DNA of 64,000 nucleotides from Ascaris suum (taxonomy: Eukaryota > Nematoda > Chromadorea > Rhabditida > Ascarididae). Where the stretch lies: contig CM024188.1 of the NCBI GenBank assembly GCA_013433145.1, positions 10,902,345-10,966,344 on the forward strand, given 5' to 3'. Under the pieces are notes generated by a model. That model searched no databases and was not told where the DNA came from. It saw only the letters and a list, made by a program, of their open reading frames with translations. This document shows positions 52,282 to 64,000 of the stretch, one piece after another. How positions within the stretch are numbered: the stretch's first letter is position 1; each line of letters begins with the position of its first letter. Position numbers and translations under genes: made by a program.

Positions 52282-55200
52282 CTAAACCTGAATCAAATGC
52301 CTCTTAATAAAAGTAGCTCCTCCCATGGAATATTCTCCTGATGCATCCCTTGAAGTCCTCCATGAAAATGCAGGTACCGGACCTAGGAATGGAATAGAAA
52401 CTGGCCTATATTGTCCAAATGGCAAACCTCGAAACGACAGAGGATTTTTCACATTGAGAGGAAAACCACTTGATTCCTGATTGAAAATAAGCGAGAAGGT
52501 GAAACATTTTTAGTAAGATTTCATGGGATCGCGACGTTTTTTTTTTAGCATCATCGACGCAAGTAATTCCTCCGCAAAGTTTGGGAACTATTGATCCCTT
52601 CCGAAATAAACAATAATTTTTTGTGCTTTAGGATCTGATTGGTGGACCTGTCAAATCAACAAGCGACCCGGCCTCCTCTCATTTTCTTTTTTTGCAGTCT
52701 TCCGGCGACAAAGTAAATAAGCCTGTTTAATGTTACAAATATGTTACCTCATACGCATTAACAAACTAGTAGAATCTCATAGTGAATGCAATACCTCCAA
52801 TCTCGTACATATTGAATAATTTTCAATGGTAATAAATGTGATCGAATAAAAGCAACTAGAACAATAGCTGCCAAAATGCAAATGAGAATTAAAATTATCT
52901 ACGCATTCAGAAAGGTGTTTATTTTAAATGAACGCAATATGGTCTCACTAGAGGAAGGGAATGAACTGATGGAAACATTAGAAAATTTGAATGAAAGAGT
53001 CATTCATGTCGCATCCGTGGAAATTAATGTATCATTGTTTTACGGTGAATGGGGATATACTTCATTACTTATTCACGTTTATCCGAGATTACATCGAAGA
53101 AAATAATCTTTTAAATGCAAAAAAAAAATTGATACAAAACTCTTGGAGAGTATAAAAAGGCGAAGAAGAAAAATGAACACTGCAGCAATAATTCAGCAAT
53201 TTAAAAAAAGATGGCTATAAGCAATTTTATGACGCCTCCTCCTCCACCCCACCCCCCCCCCCCTCCCTTCTTTATTGTGTTAGGGTTCAAATCGCTTTAA
53301 AGAAACTAACGCGGCAGATGTTAAAAGTAACAAATAGAGTTGCGAATTGAACGGAGTACCAATCCTCGAATATCGCTCAGAAGGAGACTATAGCATTGGA
53401 TACTTCTAGATGTATTTATATAGCAATGAAGATGAATGATGGGAAAGTGCAACAAGCACACCACTACACTAAAGCGCAATAAGTATGATGTGTGCTGAAA
53501 AAAAACGGGTTTCATCGACGGCCATTTCTGACCAAGGATGTATTGCATATTGGGGAATCTTGTCACGAGTCGAGTCGAGTCAACTAACAATCCATAAAAC
53601 GGATACGACACTTGCCTTCTCAATCATCTTTCAATGCTTATTTCGAGGAATCGTCGCTCATCTATCGTATCAAGTGCAGTTTTTGAATCTGAAGATTTTT
53701 GATAGCAAACCAGTCCCACATAAAGTATCGATGACCATCTTATAAAGCGTTGCTGATGTGAGCATCATCAACATTAAATTTGCAAACGAGATACTTTGTA
53801 AGAATTCAATATTGTCACTAATATATGGTGAGAGTAAATACCAATAGCAGTTTCATCAATACGAGTAAAATAATTCACGAGACTGAAGTAAAAGCAACCA
53901 AACTAGCCGAACAATTAGCTGTCGTGGAAGACTAAATGAAATTGGCAAGGAGTCATGCGATCCTATAAATGGATACCTTCGCGCACCTCATTTCATTTCA
54001 GCAACGACGCCAATTCGTTGTATGGTGTGTTTTAAACTGGAGTAGAGTAAGTAATGCACTTTCAATTTCAAGTACAGATGCTAAAAAAAAACGAGAGTCC
54101 ACACATGTGGGTGGGTACGTCGATCATTGACGGAAAACCGACCGCACACTGAGGCAATCACTGTGAATGCCCTCTTATGAATGAATGACAAAAGTGTTAT
54201 CACAAATAGAGCAATGCATTCAGTGCAAGTTGCAACGCTTCCATTCACATGTAATTCATCGACTGTTTTGAAGTTCTTTTTTCTTTTTTTTTTTCGATGA
54301 TGAAATAACGTATCGAAAATCGAGGATTCCAGTGCAAAAAGCAACAACCATATGAATTGAGCAAGTAAGCTTACCAACGCCAACAATTTGGCCTCGTTCC
54401 TAAGTGATCCCAACTATCCGGAAAAAAATTAGAAGTAGATTTTCGAAAGCAGCCGCATAAACGTTTGGTGATTTAATGTGAATTTATTGCCAAACGAAGT
54501 CATACGTTAAAGAAAACATTGATGTGAATGTTGTTAGAAAATATAAGATGCGCTTTGCAGTGTTCAACGCAGTAGCCAGTCGAGGTGAAAGCCGGTTTTT
54601 ATAGGCGATCACGCAACCACGCGCATGTCTTCGTTGTCTTCTCGTTTTTCGCGAAATACACTATTTCAGCTTATTTACAGCAACTGCAACATTGCACTCT
54701 TGAACCCCACCCTATGATGTGCTTGACCATCGGCATCTTTTACTTCTTTCAACTATTCAACTACTTTTTTATTCTCGAAAAGGGAGGAAAAAGAGGACAC
54801 TTTTCCTATCTTTATATATCAATATGAAACGAAATTAATAAAAAATGTTTGTTTTATCCTCTCTCATAACGATGAAGTGAGGAAAAGTAAAATTAAATTA
54901 GAATAGATTATTTGCATATAAACATCACTGTAATCCTCATATAACAACAACGTCACGAGCGTTACAATAACGATAAAATGAGTATTTTGCAGTGATAAAT
55001 TACAATGAATTTTTGAAACATATGAAGTAACAATCGCCGGATGAAGGTTAATTTCACGTATAAAGTTCCTCTTTTGATAGGGGGAATTTAAAAAAAAACT
55101 CAGTTGGTCAAATGCTAACTAAGCATTTAAATAATTGACCACGAAGCCATAAATGGAGAAAAAGATAAACAAATAGATACGATGCATTTTTAAAAAATAT

Positions 55201-56985
55201 CTAATAGATAATTCTATCTGATCTCACGTCAATGCGTCCCGGATCCATATTTGCAATATCCTTGTTCTTTTCGAAATAATAAGCATTAACGGTGTGCAAG
55301 AAAGAATTTTTTTTTCTGAGATACTCGATTTGTGCTCCTCCATCATGCACTGAGAGAAAATGAACCATGTGGGAAAATAGTCGATACTTTGAAACGTTTC
55401 AAAGTCAAATGGGATGATCATCAAATAGGAAATTCTGAGATGGATACATTACAGAAAATTCTCAAACGAAAAGTCTATGTGACAGAGTATGAAGAGAAAA
55501 TAGCTGCATGATGGAGATAGAGGAATGGGTGTGTACGCCATTGAGTGAAAAACACATTTGCACTCAGAGAGGAAAACTGGAAATTCTTAGCACACTAGCG
55601 TTTTATCAGCTAGCTCAGTTACACATTTTATCAATGCGCAAAGATGTGCTTTTTTGTGAGGTAGTGCAATCGAAGTGCTGAAAAAATTTTCAATTTTTTT
55701 TCTTTAGGAAGGCACAGCCACAGATCTATGAGGCAGTCAACGAATGAAGGGGTGAGTAGAACGCCCGGCTCATTTCTTTACCAGCTGACTAGCTCAAAGT
55801 AAGTCTATATAGGGATATTTGTGATTCTTCATCGCTTTTTCTTCCGATTCTCTACACTTCATTCCAATAAACCTCACATCTTTGCATATTTTCGTGCACT
55901 ATTAGCAAATCTAATAGATGCTAGTAAAGCTTATCATAGAAAACAAAGCAGTCGAGAGAGGAACATTCAAGTCTATTACGTAAAAAACGATGAAGAGAAG
56001 AAAGCCAAAATCTTACAACAATCTACAACAATGCAAACCTAATATCGAACAGTTGTGAATGTTTGTTTCGATGGATTCCTAACGTTAAAATCTTTAAGGG
56101 CAACTCGCCAAACAGGCAATAGTTTCGTAAAGAAATATTCGTCAACTTCAACTCATTGCAGATGGAAAAATGACGCGATACCTGCTCATAGCCTACTCAT
56201 TGCAGTGAAGTCGCCAAATGTTCAACAATGTAAAAGGAATTTCACGCCTCCTTTCTACTCACCGGTTTCGTCGCTCTCCACAACGTCAACCTTTTCGCGT
56301 TTTCTGCATCTTAGTACGGGGAAAGCACATGTTGCTGAGTGTTTGTATGTCTGTTTGGCTGTCTGTTCGCATTTTCCAACATTTGAGATTCACTGTACCA
56401 ATTTTAAGATCCCTGTTCAAAGCCAGCATAGGCTCCATACAAGCCTTCAAAAGCGACATTCCATCCTGTCGTTTCAACGTCTCCTCAAAATTTTCGCTCC
56501 ATATAAGCCTCTATGGCTCGACTTCTACAAGCGGCGAAAAGTTTTCTCAAAATAATGAAACTAAAAAGCGCTATTCGTCTTTTGAATGTTGCCCAAAAAT
56601 GTCAATATTTCAGCACTTATATTAATGCAACTGTGTTCATAAGTTAATCCTGATACTAAGTCGAAGCACTATTTCCTTCACCGCATCGGACAGCATCTAA
56701 TTTCTTTGAAACATATCAAGAATTTCAATGCTAACAATTTCACTTGTAATGTCGCTTTCGCCACGGAACGTCCTACCAGAAACGAGGCTAGCGAAAGGCT
56801 TTCGTTGAGCGAATAAGAACGACATCACTTTTAGAGCACTGTGCCAAAATGTTCGTTTTAATGTAACAGTGACTTTAGTAGATAAACTGCTCGCAATCCA
56901 CCAGCATGAGCTTTTCTCTGCGTAGAATTACTTTTCAAAAAAAACACATATTATGTATGTTTTCGCCTTGTAAAATTACTCCAAC
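52282..56985 (-). CDS. unrecognised multi-exon gene, 3' part; 5' end not found
   Basis: A new gene model, not recognised. Minus-strand exons with plausible splice sites: 56948-56985, 56736-56772, 56399-56483, 55228-55349, 54375-54413 and 52282-52476 (TAG). Phases agree at every join, giving about 171 aa without a start codon. The best exon is 55228-55349: a TTTTCTCTCAG acceptor, 40 open codons (HDGGAQIEYLRKK, then FLHTVNAYYFEKNKDIANM, then DPGRID) and a GTGAGA donor. Exon 56399-56483 encodes DGMSLLKACMEPMLALN; exon 54375-54413 encodes GSLRNEAKLLAL before GTAAGC. The last exon is 65 codons, Pro- and aromatic-rich (GLPFGQYRPVSIPF, FLGPVPAFSW). The 38-nt first exon listed and the 37-nt second are the weakest. 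Other exons could lie in the 1.9 kb intron. No function is proposed. Two frames of 166 and 135 codons on the plus strand at 56055-56625 overlap the third exon and are treated as chance. Confidence 0.42.
52876..53106 (+). CDS. small plus-strand frame inside an intron of the unrecognised gene
   Basis: 76 codons with an acidic, helix-like centre (SLEEGNELMETLENLNERVI) ending in a basic tail. No family recognised, and no splice or promoter evidence. Composition is more protein-like than most chance frames here, but chance remains the likelier explanation. Confidence 0.15.
   Translation: MQMRIKIIYAFRKVFILNERNMVSLEEGNELMETLENLNERVIHVASVEINVSLFYGEWGYTSLLIHVYPRLHRRK
53252..53263. repeat. poly-C tract
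   Basis: Twelve consecutive C within a C-rich 35-nt stretch, in the 52477-54374 intron of the unrecognised gene. Confidence 0.9.
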
Positions 56986-59900
56986 CTGGAAAAAATATGA
57001 AATTTTACAGCAATTAAAATCCAATGTCCAAAATATATAATGCGGATCTCTAAATGACAAGCACCATCTTAAAACTCGTCTCTTCTTCGAATAATAGAAA
57101 AAATAGCATACATAATTTACAATGTGAAACTACTGCAAATTTAAAAAAAAACAGATAAAAATTGAAAATTTTAATAAAGGTGAAGAAAATGTAAGAAATT
57201 ATTGAAAAAAATTCAAAGAAATGAACAAGAAAGATAAACATTTCCATTCTTCTATAACCTTGCAAGGTTTTCCATCTCATAAAATTTGCACGGCTAGGAG
57301 AATTTCAACATAGTATTTGGCACTTCCCCATAAACACTTACAAAGTACAGCTTTTCGTCCGAAAATGCTCATCATTAAAGTGAGTATTTTATAGGATTAA
57401 CTGCAAGAATTCATCGAAATATAATTCAGTTAACGTGAATCCGATGAAGAATTTGACCAATGAGGTTGCTACCTATAATCGTTCGCATAAAATGATCGCT
57501 CTTATTAACCATTTAAATGAATGAAATTATGTCGCCTTTATATGCTTTTCCGCTTAGCTAACGAAACAGACTCTCGAAATTTTTATTCAGTGCGAATATT
57601 GATTCGAAATGAAATTAATCGTATCGATTCGAATAAAATTGCGATATCTTTATTCATTTTAATCTCATCGGGCGCTTGCAATAATTCTTTAAAATTTCTT
57701 CTAAATATGAGAATTTTTTTTTTTTTGTTAGAGAATACTTTTGAGTTATACGATAGATTTCCTAGAAAAAGATAATTTATGGTATGTAATACTACAAATC
57801 ACTTTCGTTTGCGTAGGTGATAGGTGGTTTTATGAGAGTACATGCAATCTTGGGGATTTTCCAAACTTGAAAATGAAACTTTCATAGCCATTTGAAGAGA
57901 GAAGATATTAAACGTTTCATCTGTATGTGCAACTATGAAGTAGCCAACTATACTCTCGTACAATGTGTGGAAATGTGCAATTACCCATCACATCTTATGA
58001 AGTGATACATACAGACGGGTAAGTTCCTTACACAGTTTCATTGAAAACCTAAAACAAACTAATGTCTAAATAACCTCAGTAGGAGTATCCGAATTAAAAG
58101 CAAACCTTTCCACCTTGCCGCTCGTCGCCGACAGACCGACGTTATTATAATGACATTGCTTCTCGATTTCTGCATCAGGTTTGACAGTGAATTTGCATCA
58201 TCAGTTTCTTACAACTTATTAAAAGTCGTGCAACTCATCTGTGGGATGAATCAGAAAAGGATTTTTTCAAGAGATTAGGTGGCACTCTGGTTTTAAATGT
58301 ATTAGCAAAAATTTCAGTGTCTCATAACTTTCAAAATAGCGATCATAGAAATTGATCAAAGAAGTGAGCCGTCTCTACAAATATTAATTTTGTTCTGATA
58401 TAATAGCGGTAAGGGAAATTCAATCTTCGATGATATGCAAAAATGTTTACCTGTAGAGTTACCTGTAGAGTTTAAGCGATTACCTGTAGAGCACATTACC
58501 TGTAGAGTTTAAGCGATATTTTAAAGATATCTTCCCAAAAGAGGTTTTCCTAAAATCGTTTTCTTAAATGCTGAACTATCCTATACGGAAAAGCATTTTT
58601 CTTGCACTCGCATATAGGACAATTTCCAACTTATTCGTGGTTCGATCGATGAAAGCTTACCGCTATATTTCACGTCTAAGGTTAGTAGCGCAAATGTGTG
58701 GCGATCGTTTTCACATACAATTACACGGCTATACATTTACAGTTATAAACAAATAACTTATCAAAATCAAAACGAAAATACTGAGGAAAAAAAAAACGCG
58801 AAAATGTTGTAAACACGTTTAGAGGAATTTTTTTCTAAGTTCATTTTCTATGAGTTTACGGATCGGAATTCACCCCATAATTTTGTTCTCGTTGATTTGC
58901 TGCACTTCATCAGGCATCATCATTATTAGAGGGTTCTCCACTTCTAACTTAAAATGCGAAAACCAGCAAAACACTAACGTAACAACAGTATGGAATAACT
59001 TTAGAAATGAGAAAGCAAAAAAAAAAAAAAACGAGAGCAATCACAACAAACAAACAAATAAATAAAGCCGATCTTCAATTAAGAGGAAAAAATTGCAAAA
59101 ATCTAATGAGAAGTCGATGCAATTTTTTTTTTCGCCAGTAGAATATTTCAAAGAAGAAATATCGGTAAGCATCTTCATATTCGTCATCTAACTGAATTAA
59201 TCACAGTTCGTTAACAAATTCTTTAAAAAAAAAGTGCTATGTTAGAAAAAAAAAAAAAAAAAAGAAAAGAAAAGAAGTGTGATTGCATAATTTATATGAA
59301 GATCTCATTAACAATAGATATTGTGTCTCATCATTTGATCAGTTTTCGCGAATCGATCACATATCTGCATAAAGCGTCTATGAGATAATAATTCACCAAA
59401 AATGTGCATCAAAAAAGACGACATATTTTTGCAAATTCTTAAAAAGAAATCGTGCAAGAAACAAAGTCGAGAAATAAGTATTATTTATTGCATAACCTTG
59501 AATGAGACTCCAAAGGTTGCACTTCTCGTAAGCTTTTTTTTTATAAGATTTTATTCACGTTAGGATACTACTGCGCTTGAATTTCTCTTAGACGCCAAAA
59601 AAGAAAAAAAAAACGTCTAAAAGTTATTCTAACGTAAGTGGAATTAGTTACTATGAAAAACACATCAAGCAAAATCATAGTATTAGAGGGGAAAAAAAGA
59701 AAAAAATTTTGTTGAGAAACGGGACAGTTTGTGCATCTCATCGTTATAAGGACGTCTTAGAAAATTTTCGTACAACGTGTAGAATTTTTTTTTTTCGCGT
59801 TGCGAAGAAAAAACAAATCGATGATCACGCTTTAATTTTTGCACTCCTCGAAGAATTGCTAGAGTGCAAGAAAATTGTTGGAAAATATCGAGGAACGCTT

Positions 59901-62900
59901 TATCCGTATCGCTTTTCGCAAAACCTATCATGATCCATACCATCTAAATCACATTGCAGGGCTAAAAATTTTTAACCTGGAATCATTGAAATATCGGAGA
60001 CTCAAGTTTGACTTGATTATTTGTTATAAAATTGCGTTCGGCTTTCCCGACATCCCAGCATCAGAAATATTTCAGTTTTCTCCTTCCCTTAGTCGAGATG
60101 CACATCGGTTTCAGCTTGACAAAAGATGTTGCAGTACAAACAATGTTTTGCAAGTTGCCATTTTCACGTTGTACGAGTTTGGAATCTGCTTTCTACCAGT
60201 ATCTTTAATTCACCCACTCGTTCAGCTTTTAAGCTGCGGTTGAATCATTTCGGTCTACACACTATTGCTGCTTTTGTGCATTGATTGTCCGCTTGTCCGT
60301 GCAGTACTTTTGCGAAAGGTGCTCTCTGCTGTTCATATTCACATACTTTTATGTTATCGCATTTCGGAACTTTGAAACAAATAAGTAAATAAAAGAAGAC
60401 ATTGAATGCAACTACATTTGAAAATGTGACTCTCAACGCAAATATGACCTTCGTATATTGTTGGTTCAACATGCGGCACACATGCGAACACAAATAAATA
60501 CATATTACAACTAAAGACATAATGCTTCCATAAGTTTCTCTGTGAGAGGAAAACTGCAAAAATGCATATTGTAAAATTATAGAACGCCCATCTCAAGGAG
60601 TACAGCCATGTTATATGCAAATTGAAATGTGTATGCAATACGGGACGCGTAAAACGAGCATTTCTTGAATTAACTACATATGAAGTTCATTCATTGATAC
60701 TGATAGCTAGGTAGTTTTTCAAGGAAAATTTAAGCGTTTATAAATATTTGAGAAGTCGAAGTTTTCACGGAGGAACGAAAACATTGAACGAACGTGCGCG
60801 ACACATCGCAAAAGAAAAAATTCTGAAGATGTGAGCAACGCATTGCTAAGAATTCACCTAATAGTGATAAATAATTTCTTCGATAGGCACAAGCATATGA
60901 ATGAGAAGTATAAAAGAGAGATGAAGAAACCTCCGCAAAGCTTGTTTCCTTAGATCAAATGCATTCCTATATTGATATCTTTTCATTGCTAAACGGTGAT
61001 CATTTCATCATTCGATGCACATTTCCTATCCGCTCAACTGGCAGCATAACTTCCGAAAATGGTTTCTAATGCCCATAAAAAAAAGCTTCAAACTAACTAA
61101 ACAGAAATCAGAATGAGAAACGTCTGGATCTCAACAAACAATTCTACTTAGGAATGTCGGCCGATTGAAAACTTATACGAAATCAGCTCATATCGCCTAA
61201 TGATGGAAGTTGTTGAGTAGACGCAACTTTTTAAAGACTGTATAGAAAGATCTGACAGTAATATCAGAAAGCTGCATCGGATTCAAACGCATCTTAGTAC
61301 GTCCGAAGGAAAGATATATGCGGCAGTCGATCAGAGTAACGTTACACCGATATATGCGAACCGGCATTCAACGTTGCACTTATAAGAACACCGCCACTGT
61401 TAATGGAACCGCAAAAATTGTCTCAAAAAACAAAGAGAATTGAGGTGAATGAGAGATTTGTATGTGCGAACACATTAATAATCACATGGAAAACAACATT
61501 CACAAACGCAAACCGGAGATGCAGAGAATGGCATAATTGCGTAGAAGGAGGCAAGAAAATACACCTGGAGAGCAATTAGGTATATTTACACCTGTCAACA
61601 CAGGCAACTAGAGAGGTGATCATACGTAAAGTTACGTGGATGAGATTTCAAAGAATGGGGAATGCGTATAAAAAGTGCTGCCGCGATATGAAACCTCGTA
61701 TCCATGAAAAAAAAATTTTTTTTTGCCGATTATCAACGAGAAGACAAGAGGCTCTCTCGTTGAGAACTTGAAATCTCAGCAATATTTCAAACAAAAGCGT
61801 CAATGCCCACTAAAACACTCAGCGACTATCCCCATTTTGTCAGCGAAAGGAGAATGAAAGTGTCGTGTAGACTGCTCGTTGTAACTTGCAGATAGAGGAT
61901 AATGTGAATGTACGTGATCAAGAACAGATCGAACACCTCTATTCACAAATTTTTATATCAAAGGGTATATAATAGAAGCGACTTTCGCAGAGATCATCGC
62001 TGTGTTCTGAACTGTAGCATTAGTACGGAACATTACCGTCATAGGTTTTCAAGAAAAACGAATGCCCTAAGTGGCACTCAGTTGCTTTCCTGCAGTCAGA
62101 TATGAATTCGCGTCACATCCACTTACTATTGAAGAATGCTGTTCGTTTCAAAAATATCATAAAATGACCACCCAACACGCGAACTTTCAGTGTTTTTAGC
62201 ACCTTTTTTCAATTATGAGTCATAAATTTTTATCGTGAATTAAGATCTGGAAGTTTTTTTCAAAAACTGTGAGCTGCAAAATTTTTGCTAAAATTAGGAG
62301 AGGGTGTGACCATGTGTGGTCTGAACCAAAAACGGACAAACCCTCAAATTACCATCTAGTCAAGGAATGGTAACGTGCAAGTTTTAGGATTTTGAAATGG
62401 ATTCGTACTTGGATTAGAAACAAGGATTGAAGAGAAATGAAATTCTCGGAAACCTTGAAGAGGAATTTCCAAAAAAAAAACGATAGATTTCCAGGTGCGT
62501 TCAACGCCTTTTGCAATCAGATTAGCCGATCACTAACACTCATCACTTGCACGCTTTTGAGTAAGATCACTCTTAGTTATCTTAGCGCTTATTCCAATTT
62601 CATTATGCAAAAAGCGATCTTTGCTATCTTATCACCGTATGAGCCGATATCAAAATTGCAAGTGAAAAATTTTTGCTGAAAAAGTGAGTCGTAAAAACCT
62701 GCGAAAGTCACAAGGTTATAACGCTCATATGCGGTTCGATCAGAAAAGAAAAAAAATTATGGCGAGCCGTTTTAGTGCCACTCTACAAAAATTGAAATGC
62801 AAGTGTTTTCTTCACGTGTATTCAACGCCGTCCAGTAAGATTCACAGACGTCTTTATGTACCTTGTGTGCAAAATTTTATGTTGTTTCGATATTTTTAAG

Positions 62901-64000
62901 TATTATTTCGGTCACTTCGACTCAAGAATCAAATGATAAACGCAGTGAGCAAGCAGTATTTAGAAAAATTCAGGTAGAAACGAAAAAACGAAAAAAGTTG
63001 GGAAGTGAATACGAGAAATTGAGAAAAATTTTTACAGCATTAAAAAAAAAACGTTTAAAAAAGAAGAAGGGAAAACATCTCATAGCTGTGTGCATCATTC
63101 GAGGAAGCGCTGCCAAAAGGGCATCTAACGCAATGCGATATGAGTCCCAAATAGTAGAAAAAGAAAAAGCCAGTTAAGTAGTGGTATGCATTGTTTGAAC
63201 ATTTTACTTACCAAAATAATGCAAATGGTAAATAATACATCACTTATTGAATTACGTGAACTGCGCATTAATGATTCATGCACACGCGAAATACATATTG
63301 GTGTGGTGATTGATGCATCCTGTTGCTACTGTTGGGGAGGGAAGAATAACAGCGCTGAGGTTTGAGTGGAATCATTCGAGACCGTGCAAGAAGAGTATAT
63401 TCTAACTGAGACTCGAAAGGAGATCTCGTGGTTGAGACATCCCCCAGGAAGTGCGGCCACCTAAGTGTCCCCGAATCCCTTTTGGCCATCTTCGCTAAAT
63501 CCAGACCTCGCATCACTCCAAAAGCTGTCGAGCATATCAGATAGTCGCAAGAAGTTTGTAAATGAGAACGAGAAATAAATGGAAATACGTACAAATCTCT
63601 ATTTTTCGAGACAAGAGTTGCCACTTAAGAGCTCATATTATATAGGAGTAAGTGATTTAGAACGAACATAGGAAACGCATACTCGCATCCTACCCTTCCT
63701 CCTCCCAAAAAACTCCTGTCGTCTCTAAACGCGGAACGTGCCGTCATGAGATGATACTCGTTTTTTCTTGTCCTTTCCATCCTCTTCTTACCGGCCGTTT
63801 CGGTTTTATGCATGGGGCAAAGTCGAAAGCAGTTTGGAGCTCCAGATGGGAAATCTCAACCTAAAATTTAGTTACACGTTTTGCAATCCTCTATAAGTTA
63901 GCATTTTCAGCAGGGAAATCAACTGATCGTCTAATAACTTGTTTTGAATATCTTTACTGCTGTGTGATAGAGCGACGGCCGGTAAGGATATCGTTGATGT
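56986..64000. other. AT-rich 3' part of the window without a supported gene
   Basis: May contain the missing 5' exons of the unrecognised gene; one candidate ATG exon ends at a GTAAGT donor at about 57341 but in the wrong phase for the next exon. A minus-strand frame near 63470-63590 reading SDMLDSFWSDARSGF and ending in TAG is exon-like but lacks an adjacent acceptor. A plus-strand open stretch near 61443-61580 is also unsupported. Otherwise only A/T runs and the tandem array at 58447. Confidence 0.5.
58447..58517. repeat. short tandem array with TTACCTGTAGAG core
   Basis: Four copies of TTACCTGTAGAG, two of them followed by TTTAAGCGAT, form a compound tandem repeat in the gene-poor 3' part of the window. 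Confidence 0.93.

Noticed and set aside
53485..54413. Frames on both strands including a hydrophobic N terminus MGSLRNEAKLLALVSLLAQF
   Set aside because: The apparent signal peptide is exon 54375-54413 of the unrecognised gene read past its GTAAGC donor into the intron.
56055..56625. Two overlapping plus-strand frames of 166 and 135 codons
   Set aside because: Low-quality composition rich in Ser, His and Phe; they overlap a more protein-like minus-strand exon at 56399-56483.
63268..63624. 118-codon minus-strand frame and an alternative frame reading SDMLDSFWSDARSGF before TAG
   Set aside because: Neither has a proper acceptor or partner exons; kept only as a note in the description of the 3' region.

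Overview
The window looks like a piece of nematode chromosome, most likely from a clade V (strongylid or hookworm-like) worm. Evidence: AT-rich sequence, small exons (26-439 nt) split by introns of up to about 3.6 kb, candidate spliced-leader acceptors just upstream of start codons, abundant (TA)n, (GA)n and poly-C tracts, and a worm-type gene set. It is not prokaryotic: no operons with Shine-Dalgarno sites, no tRNA, rRNA or CRISPR array seen. The longest uninterrupted reading frames are mostly chance; the real genes had to be assembled from exons using splice sites, reading phase and protein family knowledge.

Four recognisable genes were assembled, all on the minus strand. (1) 883-12411: a TAK1/MAP3K7-type kinase (mom-4 family), complete from start to stop, with the C-terminal region that in TAK1 binds TAB proteins. 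(2) 15458-17294: a two-exon dithiol glutaredoxin with a CSYC active site and an N-terminal myristoylation-like MGNFSS. (3) 24518-38016: URI/uri-1, the unconventional prefoldin that binds RPB5, in ten exons. (4) 45255-50712: a D-aspartate/D-amino-acid oxidase with a signal peptide, resembling secreted DDO-3 of Caenorhabditis, in nine exons, with one apparent GC-AG intron. A fifth, unrecognised minus-strand gene lies at 52282-56985; six exons join in phase, but its 5' end was not found.

Spaces between genes: 12412-15457, 17295-24517, 38017-45254, 50713-52281 and 56986-64000 hold simple repeats, short tandem duplications, some transposon-like or orphan exon-like segments, and otherwise nothing I can support. 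The largest uri-1 intron carries a diverged inverted repeat about 2 kb across (30890-32850), which looks like an old foldback element.

The genes do not form an evident pathway: a stress/Wnt/immune MAP3K, a redox enzyme, a transcription/chaperone scaffold and a D-amino-acid catabolic enzyme. The shared strand is the only common organisation, and gaps of 3-8 kb make a polycistronic operon unlikely.
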